Source: Nocardioides sp.
Lineage (GTDB): Bacteria > Actinomycetota > Actinomycetes > Propionibacteriales > Nocardioidaceae
Length of the DNA stretch: 49,350 nucleotides
Direction of reading: 5' to 3'
Assembly (NCBI GenBank): GCA_030698375.1
Contig: JAUYLL010000033.1
Coordinates: forward strand, 1-49,350
Made by a program: the position numbers and the translations under genes
Shown: in pieces, positions 24,876 to 34,347 of the stretch
How the letters are laid out: the number at the start of each line of letters is the position of its first letter
Position numbering within the stretch: the stretch's first letter is position 1
Notes under the pieces: model-generated
The model's input: only the letters and a program-made list of their open reading frames with translations
Told to the model about the DNA's origin: nothing
Database searches by the model: none

Positions 24876-24936
24876 GCGCTTCCCGACGGGGCGCGGCCGA
24901 GTTGCGTGAGGCGCGTCGGCGTACGACGCTGGCCCG

Positions 24937-25293
24937 GTGACCCTCCACGACTGGATCGACGAGGCCTGCGCCCTGCTGGGCCTCGACCACGACGTCGACG
25001 AGGCCCTGGTCCTCGACCTGGCCCGCGTCTGCGCGCACGGCGTCGAGCGACCCGCCGCCCCGGTGACGACCTACCTGCTCGGGTACGCCGCCGCCGCCGG
25101 CCGCCTCGACGCGCAGGGGATCGAGGAGCGGGCCGACCGACTCACCGCCCTTGCCGAGCGCTGGGACACCCCCGACGCCGAGGTGGCGTCCGACGCCACC
25201 GACGCGGCCTCCCCCGACGGTGACGTCGACGTCCCCGACGCCGATCTCGCCATCGCCGTCGGCGACGCCGAGGGCGACTCCCAACAGCACTGA
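24937..25293 (+). CDS. DUF6457 protein, molybdenum-cofactor associated
   Basis: A 118-residue protein with the conserved N-terminal helical domain (LHDWIDEACALLGL, VLDLARVCAHGVERPAAPVT, TYLLGYAAAAG), followed by an acidic low-complexity tail (DATDAASPDGDVDVPDADL). The helical domain occurs next to, or fused with, MobA in actinobacteria, which supports a role in cofactor handling. GTG at 24937. No catalytic motif. Confidence 0.7.
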   Translation: MTLHDWIDEACALLGLDHDVDEALVLDLARVCAHGVERPAAPVTTYLLGYAAAAGRLDAQGIEERADRLTALAERWDTPDAEVASDATDAASPDGDVDVPDADLAIAVGDAEGDSQQH

Positions 25294-25300
25294 GGGGGTC

Positions 25301-25328
25301 GAAAGTCACTACACGTGTAGTGACTTTC
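25301..25328. repeat. 28-bp perfect palindrome
   Basis: From GAAAGTCACTACAC at 25301 to its exact complement ending at 25328, with centre ACGT. It starts eight bases after the DUF6457 stop and ends 115 bases before the quinone oxidoreductase start. It could be a terminator for the mobA pair, an operator for the downstream gene, or a scattered repeat. Confidence 0.7.
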
Positions 25329-25443
25329 CAGTTCTGAGCCCCGAAACCACCCCGAAAACCCCAGTTTCCTGTCCACACATCCCCGCAGGTAGGCCGGACC
25401 CCGGGGATGCATGACGTCGGCCGATGCGGGCTACCGTGCCTGC

Positions 25444-26424
25444 ATGCGCGCCGTACTCGCTCCCGAGCCCGGAGGCCCCGAGGCCTTGCAGCTGACCGAC
25501 CTGCCCGACCCGGAGCCGGGTCACGGGGAGGTCGTCCTCGATGTTGCGGCCACGGCGGTGAACCGGGCCGACCTGCTCCAGCGGCAGGGGTTCTACCCGC
25601 CGCCGAAGGGCGCCAGCGACGTGCTGGGGCTGGAGTGCTCCGGCGTCGTCGCCGCCGTCGGTGACGGGGTCGAGGGCTGGGCCGTGGGCGACGAGGCCTG
25701 CGCGCTGCTCGCCGGAGGCGGCTACGCCACCCGCGTCGCGGTGCCTGCGGGGCAGCTGATGCCGATCCCCGACGGGGTCGACCTGGTCACCGCCGCGGCG
25801 CTGCCCGAGGTCGCGTGCACGGTCTGGTCGAACGTCTTCATGGTCGCCGGTCTGCGTCCCGACGACGTGCTGCTCGTCCACGGCGGGGGCGGCGGCATCG
25901 GGACGATGGCGATCCAGCTCGCGTCCGCGCTCGGCGCACGCGTGGCCACGACAGCCGGGTCGGACGCCAAGCTCGAGGTCTGCCGCGAGCTCGGCGCCGA
26001 GATCCTCGTGAATTACCGCGAGCAGGACTTCGTCGAGGAGGTCCGCAAGGCCACCGACGGCCACGGCGCCGACGTGGTGCTCGACAACATGGGCGCGAAG
26101 TACCTCGCCCGCAACGTCGACGTACTCGCCACCGAGGGTCGCATCGTCGTCATCGGGATGCAGGGCGGCACCAAGGGCGAGCTCGACCTCGCCAAGCTCC
26201 TCCGCAAGCGCGGCGCGGTCGTCGCCACGTCCCTCCGCTCGCGCCCGACGCAGGACAAGGCCGCGATCTGCGCCGCCGTGACCGAGCACGTGTGGCCGCT
26301 GGTCGCCGACGGCCGGGTGCGCCCGATCGTGCACACCACCCTCCCGCTGGAGCAGGTACGCCGCGCGCACGTGCTCATGGAGGAGTCCTCCCACACCGGC
26401 AAGATCGTCCTCACCACCCGGTGA
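25444..26424 (+). CDS. NAD(P)H-quinone oxidoreductase (MDR family, PIG3-like)
   Basis: A 326-residue medium-chain dehydrogenase without structural-zinc cysteines. The NADPH site is visible as VHGGGGGIGTMAIQLA (about 145-160). The N-terminal MRAVLAPEPGGPEALQLTDL and YPPPKGASDVLGLECSGVV region resembles TP53I3/PIG3 quinone oxidoreductases, which reduce ortho-quinones with NADPH. ATG at 25444 is chosen because family homologues begin at MRAV; an upstream ATG at 25411 gives 11 extra residues. A 28-bp palindrome precedes it. Confidence 0.9.
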   Translation: MRAVLAPEPGGPEALQLTDLPDPEPGHGEVVLDVAATAVNRADLLQRQGFYPPPKGASDVLGLECSGVVAAVGDGVEGWAVGDEACALLAGGGYATRVAVPAGQLMPIPDGVDLVTAAALPEVACTVWSNVFMVAGLRPDDVLLVHGGGGGIGTMAIQLASALGARVATTAGSDAKLEVCRELGAEILVNYREQDFVEEVRKATDGHGADVVLDNMGAKYLARNVDVLATEGRIVVIGMQGGTKGELDLAKLLRKRGAVVATSLRSRPTQDKAAICAAVTEHVWPLVADGRVRPIVHTTLPLEQVRRAHVLMEESSHTGKIVLTTR

Positions 26425-26467
26425 GCGCCCCCAGCCCCCCACGCGCGGCGCCCGTAGGCTGGAGGGC

Positions 26468-27031
26468 ATGAGCGAGCAGCAGCAGAACGGCCCCGCGCAG
26501 GGGGGCGAGGACCCGCGCGTGGTGGTCATCGGGCCCGACAGCATGGCCGTCGATGGCGGCGAGGCCGAGAGCGCCGAGAGCGACGAGGCTGCCGAGAAGC
26601 ACGTCACCCAGCTCGTCGAGCAGCCGGCGAAGGTGATGCGGATCGGCAGCATGATCCGCCAGCTCCTCGATGAGGTGAAGTCCGCGCCACTCGACGACGC
26701 CAGCCGCCACCGGCTGAAGGAGATCCACCAGTCCTCCATCAGGGAGCTCGAGGACGGCCTCGCCCCCGAGCTGGTCGAGGAGCTGCACCGACTGTCCCTC
26801 CCGTTCTCCGAGGGGACCCCCTCCGACGCCGAGCTGCGCATCGCGCAGGCCCAGCTGGTCGGTTGGCTCGAGGGCCTCTTCCACGGCATCCAGACCGCGA
26901 TCTACGCCCAGCAGATGGCCGCGCGCGCCCAGCTCGAGCAGATGCGCAAGGCCCTGCCCGGTGGCATGACCCCGCCGGGGGCGCGCGACGAGGAGTCCGG
27001 CAGCACGGGCCGCGGCGGGATGTACCTCTGA
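26468..27031 (+). CDS. bpa: Bacterial proteasome activator Bpa (PafE)
   Basis: ATP-independent ring activator that opens the 20S proteasome gate so that unfolded proteins enter. At 187 residues it has the usual size: a flexible N-terminus, a four-helix core (EKHVTQLVEQPAKVMRIGSM, LKEIHQSSIRELEDGL, and ELRIAQAQLVGWLEGLFHGI) and a C-terminal GRGGMYL. In Mycobacterium tuberculosis the tail is GQYL and docks on the proteasome; Gln to Met leaves the YL end intact. Presence implies a proteasome-bearing actinobacterium. ATG at 26468. Confidence 0.9.
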   Translation: MSEQQQNGPAQGGEDPRVVVIGPDSMAVDGGEAESAESDEAAEKHVTQLVEQPAKVMRIGSMIRQLLDEVKSAPLDDASRHRLKEIHQSSIRELEDGLAPELVEELHRLSLPFSEGTPSDAELRIAQAQLVGWLEGLFHGIQTAIYAQQMAARAQLEQMRKALPGGMTPPGARDEESGSTGRGGMYL

Positions 27032-27044
27032 GCCCCTCGGCTCC

Positions 27045-27683
27045 CTAGCGCCGGCGGCGCCGCCAGGCCACCACACCCGCGGCGATCAGCAGCGTGCCCA
27101 CCACGACGAGAGCCACGAGGACCGGGGTACGCCGGGCCTGTCCGTCGGCCGGGTCGTCGGCGGGCTCCCCGTCCTGCTCCGAGGCCTGGTCCGCGTCCTG
27201 GTCCGGTACGGGGTCCTGCGTCACCTCGCCCGCAGGTGAGGCGGGCGGAGCCTCGGCCGCCGCCTCCTCGAGCTCCTCGACCAGGCCGGGACGGAGCGCG
27301 GTGGTGCCGCCACAGAGCCCCGCGACCAGGGACTCCCCGCCGTCGACCCGCGCGGCGAGGAACGCGTAGCGCTCCCCCACCACCAGGAAGTCCAGCCCGC
27401 ACGCGGCGCCGGAGGACGCCGTACGCAGGCGCAGGGTGTCCGTCGAGACGTGGCCGCGCACGACCTGCTCGACGGCCACGGTCACCTCGAGCGTGCGGTC
27501 GCGGGTCTCCAGGGAGTCCACCGCGCCGACGACCACGACATCGGCGGCCGCGACCTGCTCGGCCAGCGGGCGCTGCGCGCACGAGCACGCGTACGCCGGC
27601 CCGGCCACCAGCAGCGCGGGCGCGAGGCCGAGGCTGGCCACGACGAGCGCCAGCAGCAGCCGGGTCGGGGTGCGAGGCGTCAT
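27045..27683 (-). CDS. Secreted protein with CSC-type (TIMP/NTR-like) domain and C-terminal anchor
   Basis: A 212-residue exported protein. A signal peptide (LLLALVVASLGLAPALLVAG) ends at AYA, followed by CSCAQRPLAEQVAAADVVVV: a Cys at the new N-terminus and a CxC of the tissue-inhibitor/netrin fold. Further cysteines are in SGAACGLDF and LVAGLCGG, fitting two disulfides. An acidic linker then leads to a C-terminal TM segment (VLVALVVVGTLLIAAGVVAW) and RRRRR, so it is anchored outside the cell. Function unknown. Confidence 0.65.
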   Translation of the reverse strand: MTPRTPTRLLLALVVASLGLAPALLVAGPAYACSCAQRPLAEQVAAADVVVVGAVDSLETRDRTLEVTVAVEQVVRGHVSTDTLRLRTASSGAACGLDFLVVGERYAFLAARVDGGESLVAGLCGGTTALRPGLVEELEEAAAEAPPASPAGEVTQDPVPDQDADQASEQDGEPADDPADGQARRTPVLVALVVVGTLLIAAGVVAWRRRRR

Positions 27684-27718
27684 GGGGGTGGGACGGCGGC
27701 GGCGCCCGGTCGGTTCCC

Positions 27719-28507
27719 TCACAGCGGGAACAGCTCCTCGAGGACCTGGGCCACGCCGTCCTCGTCGTGGTGGGGGGCGATGTGCGCGGCGGCGTCCTTG
27801 GTGAGGGCGTGGCCGTTGGCCATGGCGTAGGAGGTCCCGGCCCAGCTCAGCATCGGCACGTCGTTGGGCATGTCGCCGAAGGCGACGACCTCGTCGGCCG
27901 CGATCCCGCGCTCCGCGCAGAACTGGGCCAGCGTGCTCGCCTTGGTGACCTCGGCCGCGCTGATCTCCACGAGCGTGCCGACCGCCGACCAGGTGGTGGT
28001 GACCAGGCTGCCGACGAGCTCCTCCGCGCGCGACCAGTACTCCTCGGGGCCGTGGTCCTCGTGCCGCGCCAGCAGCTTGACCACCCGGTCGTCGAAGATG
28101 TCCTCGAGCGGACCCAGCCGCATCCCCGGGGGCGGGGGCAGCCGCGGCATGAACTCCGGCTCCTTCGCGAAGCCGTCGACGCGCTCCAGCGCGTAGGTCG
28201 TCCCGGGCAACCCCTCGCGCAACCGTCGTCCCACCTCGAGCCCGGTGTCGACCGGGATGGTGCGCGAGGCGACCACCTCGTGGATGCGAGCGTCGTACAC
28301 GATCCCGCCGTTGGAGCAGATCGCCAGGCCGTGGTCGCCGACGTGCTCCCACAGCCGGTCCATCCACCGCAGCGGGCGGCCGGTGACGAAGACGACGTGA
28401 ACCCCGCGCTCGTCGAGCGCCGCGATCACCTCGCGGGTGCGCGTGCTCACCTCGCCCCGGGCGTCGAGGAGCGTCCCGTCGAGATCGGTGGCGACGAGCT
28501 TCAGCAC
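27719..28507 (-). CDS. HAD-superfamily Cof-type phosphatase
   Basis: A 262-residue HAD phosphatase with motif [12 protein letters not shown], motif [10 protein letters not shown], and motif [20 protein letters not shown]. The large C2B cap between them is the Cof/YbiV type, acting on sugar phosphates or pyridoxal phosphate. GTG at 28507 gives [11 protein letters not shown]; the upstream frame is not family-like. It lies 35 bases upstream of the CSC-type gene in the same direction and is divergent from the phosphoketolase gene. Confidence 0.85.
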   Translation of the reverse strand: MLKLVATDLDGTLLDARGEVSTRTREVIAALDERGVHVVFVTGRPLRWMDRLWEHVGDHGLAICSNGGIVYDARIHEVVASRTIPVDTGLEVGRRLREGLPGTTYALERVDGFAKEPEFMPRLPPPPGMRLGPLEDIFDDRVVKLLARHEDHGPEEYWSRAEELVGSLVTTTWSAVGTLVEISAAEVTKASTLAQFCAERGIAADEVVAFGDMPNDVPMLSWAGTSYAMANGHALTKDAAAHIAPHHDEDGVAQVLEELFPL

Positions 28508-28634
28508 GCCGTCATCCTCCCAGGTCGGGCCTACTCCGACATCGCGACGATCGCCGCGCTCCTCGCTACGGTGGAGCAGCCGCCTGTCTGGCAGGCGGCC
28601 AGGACGGACCGCGAGACCGACCAGGAGGACTTCC

Positions 28635-31079
28635 GTGTCCAGGACCAAGGCGCGCAGCACCATCTCCGGCAAGCCGCTCGGGCGACGCGAGCTCGCAGAC
28701 CTCGACGCGTGGTGGCGGGCCGCGAACTACCTGTCGGTGGGGCAGATCTACCTGATGGACAACCCGCTCCTGCGGGAGCCTCTGCGGGCTGAGCACGTCA
28801 AGCCCCGCCTGCTCGGCCACTGGGGCACCACCCCCGGACTGACCTTCCTCTACGCGCACCTCAACCGGGCGATCCGGGCGCGGGAGCAGTCGATCCTCTA
28901 CGTCGCCGGACCCGGCCACGGCGGACCCGCGATGGTCGCGTCGGCATGGCTCGACGCCACCTACAGCGAGATCTACCCCGAGATCGGGCTCGACGAGGAG
29001 GGCATGCGGCGGCTGTTTCGCCAGTTCTCCTTCCCCGGCGGGATCCCGAGCCACGTCGCCCCGGAGACCCCCGGCTCGATCCACGAGGGCGGTGAGCTCG
29101 GCTACGCCCTCTCCCACGCCTACGGCGCCGCGTTCGACAACCCCGACCTCGTGGTCGCCGCGGTGGTCGGCGACGGCGAGGCCGAGACCGGCCCGTTGGC
29201 GGCGAGCTGGCACTCGACGAAGTTCGTCGACCCCCGCCGCGACGGCGCGGTGCTGCCGATCCTGCACCTCAACGGCTACAAGATCGCCAACCCCGCCGTG
29301 CTCGCCCGGATTCCCCAGGCAGAGCTCGAGGCCCTGCTGCGCGGCTACGGGCACACGCCGTACTTCGTGGAGGGCTCCGACCCCACGACGATGCACCAGG
29401 CCTTCGCCGCGACCCTCGACCACTGCCTCGACGAGATTCACGAGATCCAGGAGGAGGCTCGCTCGGCACGACGTCAGCCAGCCACCCGCCGTCCGTGGCC
29501 GATGATCGTGCTGCGCTCCCCCAAGGGCTGGACCGGTCCGCGGGAGGTCGACGGACGCAAGATCGAGGACTTCTGGCGCTCCCACCAGGTGCCGTTCGCC
29601 GACGCACGCACCGACGCGGCCCACCGCGAGATCCTCGAGGAGTGGATGCGCGGCTACCGGCCCGACGAACTCTTCGACGACGCCGGCACCCCGGTCCCCG
29701 CGCTCACCGCCCAGTCCCCCGCCGGGACCTTGCGGATGAGCGCCACCCCGCACGCCAACGGTGGCATGCTCCTGCGCGACCTGCGGATGCCCGACTTCCG
29801 CGACCACGCCGTCCCGGTCGAGGCCCCCGGGACGGGTGCGGTGGAGTCCACTCGGGTCCTCGGTGGCTTCCTCGCCGAGGTGATGCGCGGCAACGACGAC
29901 CGCTTCCGCGTGGTCGCCCCCGACGAGAACAACTCCAACCGGCTCCAGGACGTCCTCACGGTCACCGACCGCGCGTGGAACGCCGAGACGCTGCCGTACG
30001 ACGAGGGGCTGGCCGTCGACGGCCGGGTGATGGAGATCCTCTCCGAGCACACCTGCCAGGGCTGGATGGAGGGCTACCTGCTCACCGGGCGGCACGGCTT
30101 CTTCTCCTGCTACGAGGCGTTCATCCACCTCGTGGCCTCGATGTTCAACCAGCACGCCAAGTGGCTCAAGACCACCAACGGACTGCCCTGGCGGCGCCCG
30201 GTCGCGTCGCTGAACTACCTGCTCACCTCGCACGTCTGGCGGCAGGACCACAACGGCTTCTCGCACCAGGACCCGGGCTTCATCGACCACGTGGTCAACA
30301 AGAGTGCCGACGTCATCCGGGTCTACCTGCCGCCGGACGCCAACACGCTGCTGTCGGTGGGGGACCACTGCCTGCGCAGCCGCCAGCACGTCAACGTCAT
30401 CGTCGCCGGCAAGCAGCCGTCGCTGCAGTATCTGACGATGGATGAGGCGGTGGTGCACGCCACCAAGGGCATCGGCATCTGGGACTGGGCCAGCAGCGAC
30501 GAGGACTGCGAGCCCGACGTGGTCGTGGCCTGCGCCGGGGACGTCCCGACGATGGAGGCCCTGGCCGCGGTGGAGCTGCTGCGCGGGTTCTTCCCGGACC
30601 TGCGGCTGCGCTTCGTCAACGTGGTCGACCTGATGCGGCTGCAGGACGAGAGCGAGCACCCGCACGGACTCTCCAGCGCCGACTTCGACGCCCTCTTCAC
30701 CCGCGACAAGCCGGTCGTCTTCGCCTACCACGGCTACCCGTGGCTGATCCACCGCCTGACGTACCGGCACACCAACCACGGGAACTTCCACGTCCACGGC
30801 TATCGGGAGGAGGGCACCACCACGACGCCGTTCGACATGACCGTGATGAACAGGATCGACCGCTTCCACCTGGCCATGGCCGTCATCGACCGGGTCCCCT
30901 CGCTGCAGGCGGTCGGCGGCCGGGCACGAGAGCACCTGCGGAACGCGCTGATCGAGCACCGCGTGCACATCCGCGCCCACGGCGAGGACCTGCCCTCGAT
31001 CCGGAACTGGCAGTGGTCGGGGCGGCCCGGCCCACAGGAGGTCACCCCGGACCCGGAGACCAGCGCCCCGGAGGGCTGA
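28635..31079 (+). CDS. xfp: Phosphoketolase
   Basis: Thiamine-diphosphate enzyme splitting xylulose-5-phosphate (and usually fructose-6-phosphate) with phosphate to acetyl phosphate plus glyceraldehyde-3-phosphate or erythrose-4-phosphate. The 814-residue protein has the signatures [28 protein letters not shown] and the ThDP/metal motif GDGEAETGP, and length is normal. The GTG at 28635 has a perfect AGGAGG six bases upstream; the long frame upstream to 28437 is opposite the HAD gene and is rejected. I see no acetate kinase or phosphotransacetylase in the window. Confidence 0.96.
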   Translation: MSRTKARSTISGKPLGRRELADLDAWWRAANYLSVGQIYLMDNPLLREPLRAEHVKPRLLGHWGTTPGLTFLYAHLNRAIRAREQSILYVAGPGHGGPAMVASAWLDATYSEIYPEIGLDEEGMRRLFRQFSFPGGIPSHVAPETPGSIHEGGELGYALSHAYGAAFDNPDLVVAAVVGDGEAETGPLAASWHSTKFVDPRRDGAVLPILHLNGYKIANPAVLARIPQAELEALLRGYGHTPYFVEGSDPTTMHQAFAATLDHCLDEIHEIQEEARSARRQPATRRPWPMIVLRSPKGWTGPREVDGRKIEDFWRSHQVPFADARTDAAHREILEEWMRGYRPDELFDDAGTPVPALTAQSPAGTLRMSATPHANGGMLLRDLRMPDFRDHAVPVEAPGTGAVESTRVLGGFLAEVMRGNDDRFRVVAPDENNSNRLQDVLTVTDRAWNAETLPYDEGLAVDGRVMEILSEHTCQGWMEGYLLTGRHGFFSCYEAFIHLVASMFNQHAKWLKTTNGLPWRRPVASLNYLLTSHVWRQDHNGFSHQDPGFIDHVVNKSADVIRVYLPPDANTLLSVGDHCLRSRQHVNVIVAGKQPSLQYLTMDEAVVHATKGIGIWDWASSDEDCEPDVVVACAGDVPTMEALAAVELLRGFFPDLRLRFVNVVDLMRLQDESEHPHGLSSADFDALFTRDKPVVFAYHGYPWLIHRLTYRHTNHGNFHVHGYREEGTTTTPFDMTVMNRIDRFHLAMAVIDRVPSLQAVGGRAREHLRNALIEHRVHIRAHGEDLPSIRNWQWSGRPGPQEVTPDPETSAPEG

Positions 31080-31088
31080 CCGCCGGCC

Positions 31089-31667
31089 TCAGCGCACCAG
31101 GTAGATCGCGGCCGCGGCCCGGAGGTTGGGGAGCACCGCGGAGCGCAGCGGGGCGGCGTGCTCGTCGAGGAGGATCCTCCTGACCACCCGCATCTCGACC
31201 TCGCCCAGCAGCGCCTCGAGGTCGGCGAGCGTGGAGTGGTGGATATTCGGGGTCTCGTGCCAGGGGTGCGGGATGGTCCGGGAGACCGGCATCCGGCCGC
31301 GCAGCAGCGCCAGCCGGTTGCGCCAGAGGCCGAAGTTGGGGACCGAGACGATGCCCTGGCCGCCGACGCGCCGCATCTCGCGGAGCACCTGCGCGGGGTG
31401 CACCATCGCCTGGAGGGTCTGGGAGAGCACGACGACGTCGTAGGAGTCGTCGGCGAACGTGCTCAGCTCGGACTCGAGGTCGCCCTCGATCACCGGGACA
31501 CCCCGGCGGATCGCGCGGAGCACGGAGTCGTCGTCGATCTCCACGCCCTGCACCGTGCAGCCCCGCTCGGCCAGGTGGGCGAGCAGCTTTCCGCCGCCGC
31601 AGCCGAGGTCGAGGACACGGGCGTGCGCGGGGATCAGGTCGGCGACGATCGCCAGGTCCGGGCGCAT
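31089..31667 (-). CDS. metW: MetW, methionine biosynthesis protein
   Basis: A 192-residue class I methyltransferase-fold protein. The SAM-binding loop is VLDLGCGGGKLLAHL (about 18-32); QTLQAMVHPAQVLREMRRVG is the MetW signature. It forms a heteromer with MetX and is needed for homoserine acetylation in many bacteria that lack RcsF-type feedback. The ATG at 31667 overlaps the metX stop (TGATG), so translation is coupled; a GTG three bases earlier is equally possible. It is convergent with the phosphoketolase gene, nine bases away. Confidence 0.9.
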   Translation of the reverse strand: MRPDLAIVADLIPAHARVLDLGCGGGKLLAHLAERGCTVQGVEIDDDSVLRAIRRGVPVIEGDLESELSTFADDSYDVVVLSQTLQAMVHPAQVLREMRRVGGQGIVSVPNFGLWRNRLALLRGRMPVSRTIPHPWHETPNIHHSTLADLEALLGEVEMRVVRRILLDEHAAPLRSAVLPNLRAAAAIYLVR

Positions 31668-32830
31668 CACGACGCCCCTCCCAGTCCGACCTCGTGGGCG
31701 CGGTCGACGAACGCCGCGATCGTCTCGTGGTAGCCGGGCGGGGTGAGCAGGAAGGAGTCGTGCCCCCACGGCGAGCGGATCTCGCGGAAGGTGACCGGCA
31801 CGCCGGCGTGCTCGAGCGTGCGCAGGATCCGCACGGAGTGCCCGGTGTCGAAGCGCCAGTCGGTGTCGAAGGAGACGATAAGGAACCGCGCGCCGCCCGC
31901 CCGCACCCGGTCCGCGGCGGTGGGGTCGGCGAAGGCGTCGAAGTAGTCCATCACCCGGGTCAGGTAGAGGTACGACAGCGCGTCGAAGCGGTCCAGGAAG
32001 GACCGGCCCTGGTGGTTGAGGTAGCTCTCCACCTGGAAGTCGACCCCGAGGCCCATCCGCTGGCCGCCGGTCTCCTCGCCCTGGAGGCGGCGGCCGAACT
32101 TCTCGGTCATCGCCTCCTCCGAGAGGTAGGTGATGTGGGCCATCATCCGGGCGATCGCCAGGCCGATCTGGGGGCCGCGCTCCCCCTCCGCCTCCTCCTC
32201 GAAGTAGCGACCGTCGCGGAAGCCGGGGTCGCGCATGATCGCCTCGCGTCCGACGGCCGAGAAGGCGATGTTCTGCGCGGTCAGCCGCGAGGAGCTGGCG
32301 ACGAGGATCGCGTTGGCGACCTGGTCGGGCGCCTGGACGGTCCACTGCAGGACCTGCATCCCGCCGAGCGAGCCGCCGACGGCCGCGAGCAGCCGCTCGA
32401 TGCCGAGGTGGGCGAGCAGCCGCTGGTGGAGGGCGACGAAGTCGCTCATCTGCACGAGCGGGAAGTCCAGCCCGTACGGCGCCCCGGTCGCCGGGTCGGT
32501 CGAGAGCGGGCCCGTGGTGCCCTGGCAGCCGCCGAGCAGGTTGGGGCAGATGACGAAGAACCGGTCGGTGTCCAGCGGCTTGCCGGGACCGATGAGGGTG
32601 TCCCACCACCCGCGTCGTTCCGGGTCGCCGTGGTGGCCCGCGGCGTGCGCGTCACCGGTGAGGGCGTGGCAGACGAAGATCGCGTTGTCGCGGGCCTCGT
32701 TCAGCTCGCCGTACGTCTCGTAGGCGACCTCGACGTGCGACAGCGAGCGCCCGCACGCCAGCACCAGCGGGTCGTCCTCGGTGCCGAGGACCACACGCTG
32801 GGTCTCGACGAATCCGAGGCCGTTGGTCAC
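31667..32830 (-). CDS. metX: Homoserine O-acetyltransferase
   Basis: Acetylates homoserine with acetyl-CoA, making the activated precursor of methionine. The 387-residue alpha/beta-hydrolase fold protein has nucleophile Ser154 in GGSLGGMQ, the catalytic Asp in SFDTDWRFD and the His in SPWGHDSFLL. GTG at 32830. Its product is the substrate of the MetY enzyme encoded 130 bases upstream, and it is coupled to metW downstream. Confidence 0.95.
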   Translation of the reverse strand: MTNGLGFVETQRVVLGTEDDPLVLACGRSLSHVEVAYETYGELNEARDNAIFVCHALTGDAHAAGHHGDPERRGWWDTLIGPGKPLDTDRFFVICPNLLGGCQGTTGPLSTDPATGAPYGLDFPLVQMSDFVALHQRLLAHLGIERLLAAVGGSLGGMQVLQWTVQAPDQVANAILVASSSRLTAQNIAFSAVGREAIMRDPGFRDGRYFEEEAEGERGPQIGLAIARMMAHITYLSEEAMTEKFGRRLQGEETGGQRMGLGVDFQVESYLNHQGRSFLDRFDALSYLYLTRVMDYFDAFADPTAADRVRAGGARFLIVSFDTDWRFDTGHSVRILRTLEHAGVPVTFREIRSPWGHDSFLLTPPGYHETIAAFVDRAHEVGLGGAS

Positions 32831-32891
32831 TCCGGAACCCTAGGCGGCACGCAGGCACCGGCCCCGGTCATCTCACTCCGCGAGGGCGACC

Positions 32892-32950
32892 CGGAGTGGT
32901 CACTTGGTGGGCGCAGAACCGGTCCGGGCGTCGACGAAGTGACCACTCCG
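32892..32950 (-). terminator. Long-stem hairpin between metY and metX
   Basis: CGGAGTGGTCACTT (32892-32905) and AAGTGACCACTCCG (32937-32950) are perfect 14-base arms around a 31-base spacer, nine bases past the metY stop. It could terminate or attenuate the metY transcript before metX. Both arms contain the GTCACTT/AAGTGAC core. Confidence 0.6.
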
Positions 32951-32959
32951 TGCGGGAGG

Positions 32960-34249
32960 TCAGCCGGTGGTGGCGGCCAGTGCCTGGTCGAGGTCGGCGA
33001 TCAGGTCGTCGACGTGCTCGATGCCGATGGAGAGCCGGACCAGGTCCTCAGGGACGCCGGCCGCCTCCAGCTCGTCGGGCGAGAGCTGGGAGTGGGTGGT
33101 GGTGGCGTTGTGGATCGCCAACGACTTGGCGTCACCGATGTTCGCCAGGTGGCTGAAGAGCTCGAGAGCCTCGATGAACTTCGTGCCGCCCGCACGCCCG
33201 GCCTTCACCCCGAAGCTGATGAGCCCGCCGTACCCGTGGCCGGTGAAGACCCGGTCGGCGACGGCCTTGTAGGGGCTGTCGGCGAGACCGGGGTAGCTCA
33301 CCCACGAGACCGCGTCGTGCGCCTGGAGGTGCTCGGCGACCTTCAGCGCGTTCTCGCTGTGCCGCTCCATCCGCAGGTGCAGCGTCTCGAGCCCCTGCAG
33401 GAAGAGCCAGGAGTTCATCGGGGTGATCGCGGCGCCGGTGTTGCGGAGCATCACCGTGCGGGCCCGGATGATGAAGGCCAGGTTGCCGACGGCCTCGGTC
33501 CACACCACGCCGTGGTAGGCGTCGTCCGGGCCGGTCAGGCCGGGGAAGCGCTCGGCGTGCGCGTTCCAGTCGAAGTTGCCGGAGTCCACGATCACGCCGC
33601 CGATGGAGGTGCCGTGGCCGCCGATGTACTTCGTCGCCGAGTGCACCGCGACGTCCGCGCCGTGGTCGAAGACCCGGCACAGGTACGGCGTGGGCGCGGT
33701 GTTGTCGACGATCAGCGGGAGGCCCTCGGCGTGGGCGGCGTCGGCCCAGGCGCGGACGTCGACGACGTTGATCCGCGGGTTGCCGACGGTCTCGGCGAAG
33801 ACCAGGCGGGTCTTGTCGTCGACGTGCTTGGCGACGTCCTCGGGGCGGTCGGGGTCGACGAAGCGGACCTCGATGCCGAACTGCGGGAGGGTATGCGCGA
33901 AGAGCGCGTAGGTGCCGCCGTACAGCGTGGAGAGGGCGACGATGTTGTCGCCGGTGCGGCAGAGGTTGAGGACGGCGTAGGTGATCGCCGAAGACCCCGA
34001 GGCGGTGGCGAGCGCGCCGACCCCGCCCTCGAGCTGGGTCATCCGGTCCTCGAAGACCGACTGGGTCGGGTTCATGATCCGGGTGTAGATGTTGCCGGGC
34101 TCGGCGAGCGCGAAGAGGTTCGCGGCGTGCTCGGTGTCGTTGAAGACGTACGACGTGGTCTGGTAGATCGGGACCGCGCGTGCGTTGGTGGCGGAGTCCG
34201 CCTCCTCCTGGCCGGCGTGGACTGCGAGGGTCTCGGGACGACGGGTCAT
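32960..34249 (-). CDS. metY: O-acetylhomoserine sulfhydrylase
   Basis: PLP enzyme making homocysteine directly from O-acetylhomoserine and sulfide. The 429-residue sequence is a normal MetY: YTRIMNPTQSVFEDRM opens the PLP fold, ASGSSAITYAVLNLC binds the phosphate and Lys in HSATKYIGGHGTSIG is the PLP-bound residue; the C-terminal LSIGIEHVDDLIADL is also typical. ATG at 34249. With metX and metW it completes the direct-sulfhydrylation route. No SAM-type riboswitch is recognisable in the 98-base leader. Confidence 0.95.
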   Translation of the reverse strand: MTRRPETLAVHAGQEEADSATNARAVPIYQTTSYVFNDTEHAANLFALAEPGNIYTRIMNPTQSVFEDRMTQLEGGVGALATASGSSAITYAVLNLCRTGDNIVALSTLYGGTYALFAHTLPQFGIEVRFVDPDRPEDVAKHVDDKTRLVFAETVGNPRINVVDVRAWADAAHAEGLPLIVDNTAPTPYLCRVFDHGADVAVHSATKYIGGHGTSIGGVIVDSGNFDWNAHAERFPGLTGPDDAYHGVVWTEAVGNLAFIIRARTVMLRNTGAAITPMNSWLFLQGLETLHLRMERHSENALKVAEHLQAHDAVSWVSYPGLADSPYKAVADRVFTGHGYGGLISFGVKAGRAGGTKFIEALELFSHLANIGDAKSLAIHNATTTHSQLSPDELEAAGVPEDLVRLSIGIEHVDDLIADLDQALAATTG

Positions 34250-34347
34250 CGATGACCGCCCTTCGTGTGGAGGATCTGGCTGACTCGATCCACCGTAAGC
34301 GGCTCCTCCACCGGGGCGGGAGGTGTCCACCTCACGGGCTCCACCGG

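Noticed and set aside
28566-30980. 804-codon minus-strand frame opposite phosphoketolase
   Set aside because: Antisense shadow of a fully conserved enzyme; low-complexity Val/Asp/His-rich translation without domains.
31694-34255. 853-codon plus-strand frame across metX and metY
   Set aside because: It spans two conserved minus-strand genes and the gap between them; composition is that of an antisense shadow.
34250-34347. SAM riboswitch before metY
   Set aside because: The leader is only 98 bases and I could not find a SAM-I, SAM-II or SAM-IV core; only a small GAGGTG-TC-CACCTC hairpin is visible.
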